Position numbers and translations under genes: made by a program. From Astragalus membranaceus (taxonomy: Eukaryota; Streptophyta; Magnoliopsida; Fabales; Fabaceae): a DNA stretch of 64,000 nt. The DNA is taken from positions 81,949,289-82,013,288 of the forward strand of contig CM076849.1 in the NCBI GenBank assembly GCA_039519185.1. The letters are read 5' to 3'. Below, in pieces: positions 1 to 9,650 of this stretch (within the stretch, counting starts at the first letter, position 1; every line of letters starts with the position of its first letter). The notes under the pieces were generated by a model. That model was not told the origin of the DNA. It worked only from the letters and a program-made list of their open reading frames with translations, and made no database searches.

Positions 1-2568
1 ACCTTCTAAAATACAATTTGAATCTGCGCCTGTATCAAATAAGGCCACAGTTTCAAGGACAAAATCATTGATAATAATTTTGATATTTATGTAAAACTTT
101 TGAATTTTTACATAATTGATGAGACCAACAAAATCTTCAGCATCTCTATCAGAATCAGGGACACTAGAAGAGGAACTGGAATTGGCCTCGTAATTATTCC
201 AATGGTCAATAATGGATTGGTGGTTAGCCTGATTTTCTTTCAGTTTATTGACCTCAATTTTCAGGTTGTTGATCTCATACTGAAGATCTTGGATGGTAAC
301 AGGCTTGATGCTAGTTTTCTCTAGTCTTTTGAAAGTCTCTTTGAGGTTATACTTATTGGTAACCAAAGGACTTTTGGGAGGTTTTGTCTCAAGAGAGGAC
401 CTGAGTTTATCCAGATATTTTCCCCTTTCCTGAGGGTCAGGGATGGCATTTATGGCCTCAAGGAGAAGATCTTGTTCTTTGGTAAGAACATTGATATTGC
501 TGGAGGAATCAGATTCAGCACAATCATCATCCTGGATTTGATTCAAGTTTTCAGAAGGCTGGTCAGAGGATTCTTCTGAAGATTGGGCTAATAAACCATT
601 AATCTTGTTTTCAATATCTGAACCAAGATTAAGAGCTTTAAGTTGATTAATAACCCTGCAATTTTTGCTTATATGGCCAGGTTTTCCACATTTGAAGCAG
701 ACAATGGGTTTTCTATCATTATTTTCATAATGATTCTTGGTTTGGCCAGCATTTCTAGGTCCTGGTTTCCTAGGTCCTGGTTTCCTATCTCTGTAATAAT
801 CAGGTCTAGGTAAAGTGCTGATAGGTTTGGGTTTGGTTTTGGTCTTTTTGGCACAAGGAAGACCAAATTGCTCACAGAAGGTTCCTAAATCTTTACGATT
901 TTGAGCCTTCTCTTTGGCTAATTGTTGCTGAATTTTGTCATCTTGACAGATTTTTAAAGCAACACGTTGGATGATGGCAATAAGCTGACCATAACTTAAT
1001 TCCTGATAGGGAATATTTCCATTAGGGTCTTGATTGCGGAGTTTATCCCTAACCTTATCACCTAAAGATTTGGGAAGACCTGCAAGGAATTTCTCCTTCC
1101 AGAAAGCTTGTTGGCTATCTTCTCTGGTATAGACTCTTGTAAGGAAAGTGTCTTTATACCATCTAAAGTCACCAAGGGTTTTGCACCTGAGATTGGATAA
1201 CAATTCAGCAGATCTATCCTTAATTAAGGAGGAATCTCCTATGAAGTGTTGGGCTATGGTGAAGATTAGAGTGCTGACGGCATCAGGGATCTGAATCCCA
1301 TTCTCAAGAATGGGTTCACCACTAGATTCCCTTTTGACAGCATTAATGATGGAAAACTTTTCTCCATCACTAAGGTAATTGTCCCACCAACCTTTGAGTT
1401 GACCACAGAACCCTGCAATGAGGATTTCTACAATCATTTCTTCTGGACAGTTGTTGGAGGTTTCATAAGCAGTGGCTACCATAGTCATGTTTTGAAGGAT
1501 TTTGGTAATGCCATACTCATTTTCTCCATCAATGTTCCATTCATAGACATTGTTGGCGCTAAAGCTTTTGAAATTGGTTTCTTTTTCTTCTAAAAGAAGA
1601 TCAGGAGCAGTGGCTCTAGGGTAGTAGAGTTTGGTTTCCCTTCGCCATTGGTTCTTGGGGTTGTAAATGATTGGGTTAAGCTGATCCTTAGAGGGGTTTT
1701 CTTCTGAACATTCAGAAGAAGCTTCTTCCATCATATGGATTCCTTTTTGGGGAGTTTGGGGAGAAGGTGTATCAGGGATAGTTACTTTGAGGAGAGCTAT
1801 GTGCTCTTTGACTTTGTCAAGAAGTTCACCTTGAACTTCAATAGTTTCTTCTTTGACTTTTGAACTTTTTAGCTGGGAAGCTTTAAAGTTTTTAGATACC
1901 CTATAAGGTTTGAATAAGGGTTTTTCAATTTTGGTAGAAGAAGATGACTCTGGTTTGGAGGAGGCATCAAGGTTTCTACTGAATTTGGAATCTCCTAAGG
2001 CTTGGAGATACTTATTTGTGTAATTGGATTGTTCCATGAGATCTTTAATATCTCTGGCTGTTATGGGACCATCATCAGTCCTTGTTTTGAAGGGGGCTGC
2101 CATGGCAGGAGTGGATTGGCTATTGAGGGAAAAAGCACCTTTAGGTGGTAGTTCTGATTGGATCATATGACCATCTTTTAGATGCCATACAGTGAAAACA
2201 TCCAGGGGTTTTCTTCCAATTAATTCATCTTGGAAGGGATAATTGATATTCTTCTTGATGGTGTACGCATGAAACCAATCAAAGAAAGGAATATTAAATT
2301 TGATTTTTTCAAGAAATTTATAGTACCTTTTCCAAATGGATTTCCTATTTATTCCTTGATAATTTTTGAAGAACCAGTCTCTCTGAAGAGACCACTCTTG
2401 AGAGTAAAAATCCTTTTTGAGAGAGATTTTATCAATTGTAAAAGATTGATTTTTGTTAAGATCTTTGCAAAGATCTTGATTGAAAGATTGATTAAGATCT
2501 TTACTAAGATCTTGATTGATATTTTCTGGAATTAAAAGCATGTTTGAAGGCGTAAGAATAGAAGACAT
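1..2568 (-). CDS. Caulimovirid capsid/zinc finger/protease ORF, 3' part beyond window
   Basis: An uninterrupted frame of 856 codons runs from an ATG at 2566-2568 to the left edge. Residues about 58-113 hold a tryptophan- and phenylalanine-rich block ending INYPFQ. The middle, about 300-560, looks like a caulimovirid capsid domain rich in W, L and acidic residues. A CCHC knuckle CX2CX4HX4C lies at residues 624-637, followed by acidic and coiled-coil-like stretches. An aspartic protease active-site motif DTGADS begins near residue 845, just before the edge. In the family the capsid binds pregenomic RNA through the knuckle, and the protease would release the downstream RT-RNase H. A second Met (residue 10) could also be the start. 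No stop or frameshift was seen in this part. Confidence 0.82.
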   Translation of the reverse strand, partial: MSSILTPSNMLLIPENINQDLSKDLNQSFNQDLCKDLNKNQSFTIDKISLKKDFYSQEWSLQRDWFFKNYQGINRKSIWKRYYKFLEKIKFNIPFFDWFHAYTIKKNINYPFQDELIGRKPLDVFTVWHLKDGHMIQSELPPKGAFSLNSQSTPAMAAPFKTRTDDGPITARDIKDLMEQSNYTNKYLQALGDSKFSRNLDASSKPESSSSTKIEKPLFKPYRVSKNFKASQLKSSKVKEETIEVQGELLDKVKEHIALLKVTIPDTPSPQTPQKGIHMMEEASSECSEENPSKDQLNPIIYNPKNQWRRETKLYYPRATAPDLLLEEKETNFKSFSANNVYEWNIDGENEYGITKILQNMTMVATAYETSNNCPEEMIVEILIAGFCGQLKGWWDNYLSDGEKFSIINAVKRESSGEPILENGIQIPDAVSTLIFTIAQHFIGDSSLIKDRSAELLSNLRCKTLGDFRWYKDTFLTRVYTREDSQQAFWKEKFLAGLPKSLGDKVRDKLRNQDPNGNIPYQELSYGQLIAIIQRVALKICQDDKIQQQLAKEKAQNRKDLGTFCEQFGLPCAKKTKTKPKPISTLPRPDYYRDRKPGPRKPGPRNAGQTKNHYENNDRKPIVCFKCGKPGHISKNCRVINQLKALNLGSDIENKINGLLAQSSEESSDQPSENLNQIQDDDCAESDSSSNINVLTKEQDLLLEAINAIPDPQERGKYLDKLRSSLETKPPKSPLVTNKYNLKETFKRLEKTSIKPVTIQDLQYEINNLKIEVNKLKENQANHQSIIDHWNNYEANSSSSSSVPDSDRDAEDFVGLINYVKIQKFYINIKIIINDFVLETVALFDTGADSNCILEG

Positions 2569-4135
2569 GAAGAGGGAGTGAGGAAGACAAGAAAGCGTTT
2601 TGTTTTAAGAAGTTTGTGAAAAATCCTCACCCATAAGTATCACAGCCTTCACTTGGTTTTACCAGAAATATAAATATTAACATATGAACTAAAAACTACT
2701 TTCTGAGGCATGCTCTGGGATTAACCTTGTTATGTTCTAGGAACAAAATATTGTCAACGTGCTGGATATTAAAACTTGGATAAAATAATTATTTTCTGTA
2801 TTTATACTTCAGAGTGTGATCCAAGTATTACTCAAGTCAAAATACTAAGTAAGCACTGAAATACATCTAGAAGATTAAACCAATAAATATATAATACATA
2901 TTCCTTTTGTTTGATGATCAAAATGAAACGATTTTCTAGAAAAAGACTTCCTCAATAAACCCAAGTAAATCATGAGTAACCCTATTCCATAACTAGTCAA
3001 AATGGCCGGCTCGTCTTACTCCCTCTGCGAGACTATGGCACTCGTTATGACTCCCCACATCTATGGAGGTATTACAACATTGCTGCTAAAATACTTGTTT
3101 TAAAGAATGTTATACGTCAAAGAGTTTTTCTTTGAAAAAGGTTTTAAAAAGATTTATGATCATCAACCAAATTTTTGGAGGAACAATATCATACAGGGAA
3201 TTGGTTCTAAGTAGATATATAGCAGGATACAGAAGAGTTATTGACTTAAGAACACAAAGGAAATATCTGCAAAATATAAACATAGATAAATAATGTTTTG
3301 ATTCAATAACCTTAATAGGTTTATATATAGTTATAAAAAAGTAGACTAATTGTTTATGGGATTACGCAGGTAACTGATATTGCTTGCAACAAGCTCACAG
3401 AGAAGCCTTTGTAAAAACACCATTGAAATACATGACATAAACTCAGAGTACGTGGCGTTGTTGATCACAAGTCAGAGATTCATTCCTGGGAATTCTCAGA
3501 AGATAGAATAGGAGGTAGAACCATCCATGTACTATCCATATAAGAACATTCTCAAGAACTATCTGGCACACGAAGTCCAGGCCTCTAGTGAGTGCTTTCC
3601 AGCCTTTATACTTGAGATATGAAATAATTTCTCAGGCCTTGGTAGAGAACTACCAAAGAGCCATAGACAAGAAGTACACTTATAGTATAACATTTAAGAA
3701 AATATAATTTTAGAGTTAATATCCATACCTGGCACATATGAGTTATGAACAGAGCAAGAGCAACATCATAGCATACCCAGATAAGTAACCAACAGTTCAA
3801 AGTTAATATCTACATTCCTACTTCCACCATCTGGCTCTGATACCAAGAGGGGATCGGAATCAGAAGATAAAAGAAATTAAGAGAGCAGAAAGTAGAAGTA
3901 GGTAGCTATGGCTAGCAACTAAGAAAATAAAAGCTTTAAAATATATTACAGAAGATTAGGAGGCAAAGCCTTCCATGATTGAGATAGTTGAAGAACTATC
4001 TATGAGTTACAGAGTACAAGTTTGAAGATTGAAAGAAGAAGGAAGAAGAAGAAGATTGAAGACTCACAAGTGCTCTGACTTCTCACTAGACTTAGAGAGA
4101 GAGAGAGAGTTCTGAAGTGAGGTGTTGAGGTGAGG
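2569..4135 (-). other. Long viral leader with short upstream ORFs
   Basis: About 1.57 kb lies between the expected transcription start and the capsid ORF. It holds the primer-binding site and several short upstream ORFs, including a 64-codon one at 3606-3800 and a 9-codon one starting near 2636. Long structured leaders with short ORFs are usual for caulimovirids, where they are linked to ribosome shunting. Whether that happens here is inference. No other gene is seen in the stretch. Confidence 0.5.
3832..3845 (-). other. Primer-binding site, initiator tRNA-Met
   Basis: The minus strand reads TGGTATCAGAGCCA, the complement of the plant initiator tRNA-Met 3' end that primes minus-strand DNA synthesis in Caulimoviridae. 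It lies about 290 nt downstream of the expected transcript start, as expected for a leader position. The same core occurs in the chromoviruses of this window, but there it directly follows an LTR, and no LTR is present here. Confidence 0.85.
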
Positions 4136-4160
4136 TGTTTCTAACAAGAGCCTAGCACCT

Positions 4161-4169
4161 CCTTATATA
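4161..4169 (-). promoter_or_regulatory. TATA box of the pregenomic RNA promoter
   Basis: The minus strand reads TATATAAGG in the 720-bp gap between the stop of the 982-codon ORF and the leader. The position, upstream of the primer-binding site and after the last ORF, matches the full-length-transcript promoter of caulimovirids. The start site is predicted about 30 nt further, near 4132-4137, followed by a CT-rich stretch. Start-site use was not measured; this is inference from position and sequence. Confidence 0.65.
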
Positions 4170-4582
4170 GATTGAAAGATAAATAGTACCTAGATATTAA
4201 CCGGTACTGTGCACTTGATTGACTTGAACTGTACACTTGCGCAACCTGCACTGTGCACTTGATTGACTGGAACTGTAGAGGATCCAATGTTGCTCTGGAC
4301 AGCTCATGAGATTGTAGACAGTGGAGCCTTGGATACCATTCTGAGTGGGAGACAAGGGGTCCACAACAATTATTCCACTGAGATATGCCTTCAGCTTTAT
4401 GCAAGATGACAAAGTAGTGGGGGACAAATGGAATCATGACAGGGATTCCACTGATGGAGCATCTTTGACCAAGGTAGTGGGTGATGGCGCCACTAGTGCT
4501 TGTCTTCATGCCATGATTGCAATACTGGATATTCCTGCAATAATGAAAACAATAGTATTGCAAGAATTTGTTAGAGGAAAAT

Positions 4583-4753
4583 GAACAGTTTTTCATGTCA
4601 GAGAAGACACTACGATCACCATGTTCAAGGGTGGTTTTTGAACAGTTTTTCATGTCTATGGAGACACTACAATCACCATGTTCAAGGGTGGTTTTTGAAC
4701 AGTTTTTCATGTCTATGGAGACACTACAATCACCATGTTCAAGGGTGGTTGAT
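4583..4753 (-). repeat. Three tandem 57-bp repeats upstream of the viral TATA box
   Basis: Three head-to-tail copies begin at about 4583, 4640 and 4697; copies 2 and 3 are nearly identical and a partial fourth follows. They lie 410-590 bp upstream of the TATA box on the minus strand, where enhancers of pararetroviral promoters sit. The repeats are short enough to be translated in several frames by chance, which I do not count as coding. Confidence 0.75.
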
Positions 4754-4889
4754 AAGCAGTTTTTCCCAGAAATTGGTACAATTATCATGCTTAAGGATAA
4801 ATTTGAAAATGATTGAAAATAATCTTTCAAGGATTTAAACGAAGATCCAGAAAGAAAATTATAAAATTGTGATTTAAAAATCATGATAA

Positions 4890-7838
4890 TCAACAAAGAT
4901 CATCAGAGTAATAATCAAAGCCTCCTTCTTCAGAGTAATCTTTTGAAGGAGAGGATGAAGATGAAACAGCAACTTGTTTCTTCTTACTATCCTTGTTTGA
5001 GGATGAAGGAGCTTCATTATTCCCAGATTGATCTTGGAGAAGTTTCATAATATTCTGGAGTTTTTCCAGAACGTCTTCTTCAGAGGTAGAACCTGCAATG
5101 GCTGCAGAAATTCTAGCCTTTTGGTTTAAAAACTTACAAGCTTCTGGGTCAGCAACTTGCAAGGCTTTTGAATTGGTTTTGAACCAATTGGTCACACCAT
5201 CAGCAGATGCAGCAGAGGCATCAAGCTTAGGCCACCATTTGACAAAACCTTGTTTGTAAAAAGACAACAGATCTTTTGGGTGATGGAAATACCCAGTTTT
5301 GTATTGCCATGAAAATATCCATGACAAAGAGAAAGTAGAACAAAAATTCAACAAAATTGGGTAATTGTTGAGATCTTTGTTAAACCTTTTTTGAAAAATT
5401 TGAAATCCATTTTGGACTTCATTGGGGAAGATTTCTGGGCAAGGGCCAAAGAAATTCCACCATTGAAGGAACCAATTAGGAAAGGTATACTTGGTTTTCT
5501 TTTTAAAATAAATCAACCAAGAATGTTTGAAGGATTTATTTTGAAGTCCTAGGATAACATAATCCCAGGCTTTGATGTAATCCCAGTAATTATAACCCAT
5601 AGGGTCAAAAGGATGGGAGAACTTTTTTGTGGTATTTGGATTCGTCCCAAATGCAGAGGGTGTCAAAACATTAAGGATTTGAAAGGTTGAATGAGTGATG
5701 AAGGAATCATCTTTTGGGTCTTTGTAATGTTTGAGAGATATAGACTCAGTATCTACAAGGATAAATTCATAGAATTTCTGTGTCTTGTTTGATGCCAAAG
5801 GCAGAAAATGTAATTGGGGAGGAAAGATCTTTGCAGGGATTTTGTTTGGATCATTATTCCAGAATTCTGGTTCAATATGGGCAACAAAGAAAAAGCTTTC
5901 TCTGGGGACATATTGGGTTTGAGCAGGAGCAATGGTTTTTTGATTTTGACCAGTGGTCAAGGTTGATTGTGGTTGGACAGTGATAACCTGGGTTCTTGGG
6001 TTAGCACTTACTAATTGAGTTTTTTGGGTTTGGACAGCAAGATCTAAGGAAAGATATTGATTAAGATCACTTTCTTCAGCTATCTCAGCCCAAGTTTTTG
6101 TAGGAAGATTGGTCAAACCTTGGTTTTGAAAGGCTTGAAGGGTTTGGATAGGGAAGGCATAGTCTTCCTTAGTTTGCTTGTTTTGGGTGTTCTGGGGAGA
6201 AGACCCTGATTGAGAATCTGGTTGCTCTAGGGTAGGAACCCTAGTATAAGCTGAGGCATTAGGGTCAAGAGCACCCTTACCTCTTCCTCGACCTCTTCCT
6301 CTAGAAGAGGAAGCCCTGGAGGACATAACAATTTTGGCCCTGTAGATAAACACAGAAGAGTTAGAAAAGAAGATCTTCACATGGATATCTATGGCATTGT
6401 TACTAATCATAAAAATCCATAATTCTTTATAATTAGCTTGATTAATATGATTAAAAGGATAAATTAATTTGTGAAAGAAGCACAAATTAATATGGTTGAA
6501 AATATAAACTAAATTGTTAAAGATATGCAAAATAGCTTTGTTTTGATAAGTTTGATTTTGGAAAACAGGATTTAAAGCTCTTCTGGATTTAGAAGAATTT
6601 TTACCAGTTAGAATAGTAAAAATACCAGTAGGAATAGTAAGGGGAACTATACTACTAATATTGCTATCATTCTTCTGGGTTTTTGTTCTGGTAAAAATAT
6701 CAGAAACAAGATTAAATAAGGTGGGTTGCCCCAGATAACAGACATTGATGTTATTTGAAGAAATTTGAAAAGAAAATAACATGGTTGGGGATTCCCAAAT
6801 GAGTCTATTCTTAAAGTTTTTAAGAATAAACGGATTACTGAAGTCATAAATGGCAAGAGTGGGATTGATAATGTAAGAGCCATGCTTTGAATTATCAATA
6901 AAAATTTCTAACCATCTATAGATTTTGGATATGATTTTGGGACTAAGCTCAAGGGTTCTAAGCTCAGCAAGAATCCTATCATACCTATTTGGTTTGCCAT
7001 CTCTGCAGATGACTCTGATATTGTCCTTAACCTTAGGATCAAGCTTAATATTTTTAAGCCTATGAATGATAATACACCCAGGGTTCTTATGGCCAAGTTT
7101 GCCACAAGTGAAGCAGTAAGATCTTTTCCTGGGTTTACCAGGTTGCTTCAAAGGGGGATTGTTGATAATGGGTATCTCAGGTTTGTTTTTATTGCAAATG
7201 CAACAAGTTTCTGAGACTTGATTAGTGCCTTGAGACCTAATTTTGGTTTTAGGTTTCTTGGCTTTCTTCTGAGGGATAGGGCAATGCCTAGCAGTATGGC
7301 CAAGATTCCTACACCTGAAGCATTTGATGGTTTCAGCTAAGGAGGTAGTAAAAATCATTTTACTAGATTTAATACCTTTAGCAAGGGAATTATTGAGAGC
7401 TTTTACTTTGATTAGGTCAAGCTGCTCATTAATTCTGGATAAGAATTCTTCCTGGTTAGTTTGCTGAAGAACTGGTTTGGTGATGGGTTTCTCTGACTGG
7501 GTAGGGATACCTAGAGAGTCAAGAAGCTTAGTCTGTTCTAAGGATTTTCTGGGATGCTTAGAAAGGACAACAGGTATATCCTGTTTAGCTTTGGAAACCG
7601 AAGATTGAAAAGGGTAATTGATACCTTTTCTAATGGCATAATCACTAAACCATTTGAAGAAGGGGGTATAATGGTTGGTTTTTCTGAGAAATTTATAAAA
7701 TTTCTCTCTGATTGCTATACGTTTGTGTCCCTGGTAATGCTGAAAGATCCATTTTTTATGAGGAGACCATTCCTCTAAATGAAGTTCTTTCCTGAAGGAC
7801 TCTTTAATGATATTTTCAGTTAATATCATCATAAACAT
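4890..7838 (-). CDS. 982-codon pararetroviral ORF of unknown function, two CCHC knuckles
   Basis: Open from an ATG at 7838 to a stop at 4890. Residues 23-78 hold a W/F-rich block ending INYPFQ that clearly resembles residues 58-113 of the capsid ORF. Two CX2CX4HX4C knuckles are at 173-186 and 242-255. Residues about 390-500 are I/N/F-rich and look like translated intergenic DNA. From Met-505 an RG-rich start (SRGRGRGRG) leads into a W/F-rich domain and an acidic, serine-rich tail. It may be two ORFs joined in frame. Its ATG overlaps the movement-protein stop by about 23 nt, a tight spacing typical of caulimovirid gene borders. I recall similar unnamed proteins in plant genomes but cannot assign a function. 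Confidence 0.7.
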   Translation of the reverse strand: MFMMILTENIIKESFRKELHLEEWSPHKKWIFQHYQGHKRIAIREKFYKFLRKTNHYTPFFKWFSDYAIRKGINYPFQSSVSKAKQDIPVVLSKHPRKSLEQTKLLDSLGIPTQSEKPITKPVLQQTNQEEFLSRINEQLDLIKVKALNNSLAKGIKSSKMIFTTSLAETIKCFRCRNLGHTARHCPIPQKKAKKPKTKIRSQGTNQVSETCCICNKNKPEIPIINNPPLKQPGKPRKRSYCFTCGKLGHKNPGCIIIHRLKNIKLDPKVKDNIRVICRDGKPNRYDRILAELRTLELSPKIISKIYRWLEIFIDNSKHGSYIINPTLAIYDFSNPFILKNFKNRLIWESPTMLFSFQISSNNINVCYLGQPTLFNLVSDIFTRTKTQKNDSNISSIVPLTIPTGIFTILTGKNSSKSRRALNPVFQNQTYQNKAILHIFNNLVYIFNHINLCFFHKLIYPFNHINQANYKELWIFMISNNAIDIHVKIFFSNSSVFIYRAKIVMSSRASSSRGRGRGRGKGALDPNASAYTRVPTLEQPDSQSGSSPQNTQNKQTKEDYAFPIQTLQAFQNQGLTNLPTKTWAEIAEESDLNQYLSLDLAVQTQKTQLVSANPRTQVITVQPQSTLTTGQNQKTIAPAQTQYVPRESFFFVAHIEPEFWNNDPNKIPAKIFPPQLHFLPLASNKTQKFYEFILVDTESISLKHYKDPKDDSFITHSTFQILNVLTPSAFGTNPNTTKKFSHPFDPMGYNYWDYIKAWDYVILGLQNKSFKHSWLIYFKKKTKYTFPNWFLQWWNFFGPCPEIFPNEVQNGFQIFQKRFNKDLNNYPILLNFCSTFSLSWIFSWQYKTGYFHHPKDLLSFYKQGFVKWWPKLDASAASADGVTNWFKTNSKALQVADPEACKFLNQKARISAAIAGSTSEEDVLEKLQNIMKLLQDQSGNNEAPSSSNKDSKKKQVAVSSSSSPSKDYSEEGGFDYYSDDLC

Positions 7839-8998
7839 TATTCATGGAAGAAAGGGTTGGAGATTGGATAGATCTTTGGTCATCTTCCTCCTTTTGATAG
7901 GAGGTTTCTACAGGGGTTGTGGGTTTGAATCCCTGCAGATGGATAGTGGAGCCATCGTGAGATGTTCCAATATCTGGTTTGGGGAACATACTAGAGAAAG
8001 ACCTTCTTGAAGGTTCTCTGGAGAAGGATCTTCTGGAGAGAGTTCCTCTAGCAGTATTGAAATCTTCCTCAGACCTAAGAGACCTGGGGATGGAGAAGGA
8101 GTTAGATCTGTTAAAAACAAGATTAACTCTTCCAGATTGATGCTGGATAACATCCTGGAATTCTGGTGTTATTCTAGGTGCTGTGGGAGCAGCTCTATCT
8201 AAAGTCCAGGTTTCAGGAAGTGTTATATCACTCCATTGAATGGTTTTTGGGCACAATAACATTGGCTTTGGATTGGTCAGTGAGAAATAAAATGGTTTCC
8301 CCAGACTTCTGACATTTGGTTTTTAAGAAATTGGACCTGATTGAGTTCATAACTTTGTATTGGACTCTGTATAGCAGGGCTATAGGAACAGATCCTTCTT
8401 TCATGTCAAAACCATGACACTTGACATTAAGATGAAGAACATCCATAATGTTTCTATCTTCCAGGCTTACAGTTAGATCTGGAAAACAGTTAAAAAAGAT
8501 TGGGCCATGGATAAGGCTAGTTTCCACTGTCCCTAATAAGGAATCCTGGAACTGATTATGGCGAGCATCTCTTAAACAGAGCAATACTGCAACGTTAAGA
8601 GATTCTCTGGTAAGAGGCTTCATTCCTACCTGAACACTTCCAATGTGTAGGTAGTTGAAGTTCTTAACTTTGTGATCTTTTATACTCTTCTCAGATAGAA
8701 GATGGAATTCTTCATCATCTGTTCTGAGTATAAATTTTTGTTCAACAGTTCTAACGATAAAGTCAGATCTGCTAAAGAAAGATTTTTGATTGTTGTAAAG
8801 ATCTTTGTGAGATATTTTTGGGATATCCCAATCATCAAGATCTTGATTGATGTCTTCGAAATGAATTTCTTCTTTGAAGACTTTGTTTGATAAAGATTGT
8901 TTCTCTGAGAGAGAAGAAGATGAAGTTGATGCGCGAGAAGAACAAGAAAAACGTGAGGAAAGAGCTTTAAACATTTTAATAAAATTTTCCTCACCCAT
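7816..8998 (-). pseudogene. Caulimovirid movement protein (30K superfamily), frameshifted
   Basis: The first 256 codons (8998-8228) contain the 30K core, about residues 115-215, with motifs LHIGSVQVG, CLRDARH (the conserved aspartate is D144) and a hydrophobic strand before KCHGFD. The frame is then lost at a run of five identical bases at 8244-8248. The remaining roughly 140 codons continue in the neighbouring frame to a stop at 7816 and are rich in S, R and P. In the family this protein forms tubules through plasmodesmata for cell-to-cell spread. The break looks like a one-base insertion, so this copy makes only a truncated product. The N-terminal 80 residues are serine-rich and poorly conserved. 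Confidence 0.85.
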
Positions 8999-9061
8999 TA
9001 GTCATGAATTAGACTAAGCCTTCTTGGACTCTCTTTGACCTTGCCCTAGTCATTGGACCTC

Positions 9062-9650
9062 CTAAGCTTTGAATGGCACTTTGGTGCTCCATGTCCTCAT
9101 CATTCCCTCCCGCTTGAGGAGAATTCGACCTCGAATTGAAATCTTCATCACCTCATCAAAAGGAGACAAGTCAGCAACATTGAAAGTGGCACTAACATCA
9201 TACTCACCGGGAAGGTCAACTTTATAAGCATTATCGTTGACTTTGGCAATCACTTGAAAAGGGCCATCGCCCCTAGGCATTAACTTAGATTTCCTGTGTG
9301 ATGGAAACCTTTCTTTCCTCATATGAATCCAAACCCAATCTCCGGGTTCAAAAGTAACCTGTTTGCGCCCTTTATTGGCACTTTTGGCATAGCTTTCATT
9401 TTTCTTTTCAATTTGCAGTTTGATTTTCTTATGCAAACCTTTGACAAATTCAGCTTTGGCTTTTCCAAAAGTACTATGGACAGCCCTATTATAAGCAAAC
9501 TCAACATGTGGAAGCCATGTTTCCCACATTTTCAAATTCTTTGACAGCACAGCCCTTAAAAGGGTAGAGAGAGTTTGGTTTACTACCTCAGTTTGTCCAT
9601 CAGTTTGGGGATGACAAGTTGTAGAGAATAGTAACTTAGTTCCCACCTTT
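9062..9650 (-). pseudogene. Ty3/gypsy integrase C-terminal fragment
   Basis: The frame ending at 9062 holds the end of the integrase core (HPQTDGQTE, the catalytic glutamate block) and the GPF/Y-type C-terminal domain (RGDGPFQVI, then LPGEYDVSATFNVADLSPF). Everything upstream (protease, RT, RNase H, first part of integrase) is missing, with the break near 9650. It lies directly beside the start of the viral segment, so the two may mark an integration border. Its C-terminal region differs from that of the chromoviruses further right, so it belongs to another Ty3/gypsy lineage. Confidence 0.85.

Larger units (their letters stand above)
1..8998 (-). mobile_element. Endogenous caulimovirid-like pararetrovirus (incomplete)
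   Basis: Seen: on the minus strand there is a 30K-type movement protein, a zinc-knuckle ORF, an intergenic promoter, a long leader with a tRNA-Met primer-binding site, and a capsid/zinc-finger ORF leading into an aspartic protease motif. Known: this combination of parts is characteristic of Caulimoviridae. LTR retrotransposons also use a tRNA-Met primer and a retroviral-type protease, but they lack a 30K movement protein. Reverse transcriptase and RNase H would lie left of position 1 and are not seen. No LTR is visible. The order starting at the movement protein suggests a circular genome opened there on integration. The movement protein carries a frameshift, so this copy is not functional as it stands. 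Genus not assigned. Confidence 0.85.

Noticed and set aside
4141..4896. 251-codon minus frame with repeated HGD blocks after the 982-codon ORF
   Set aside because: It crosses the promoter, TATA box and 57-bp repeats; the repeats make the protein-like pattern in several frames on both strands.
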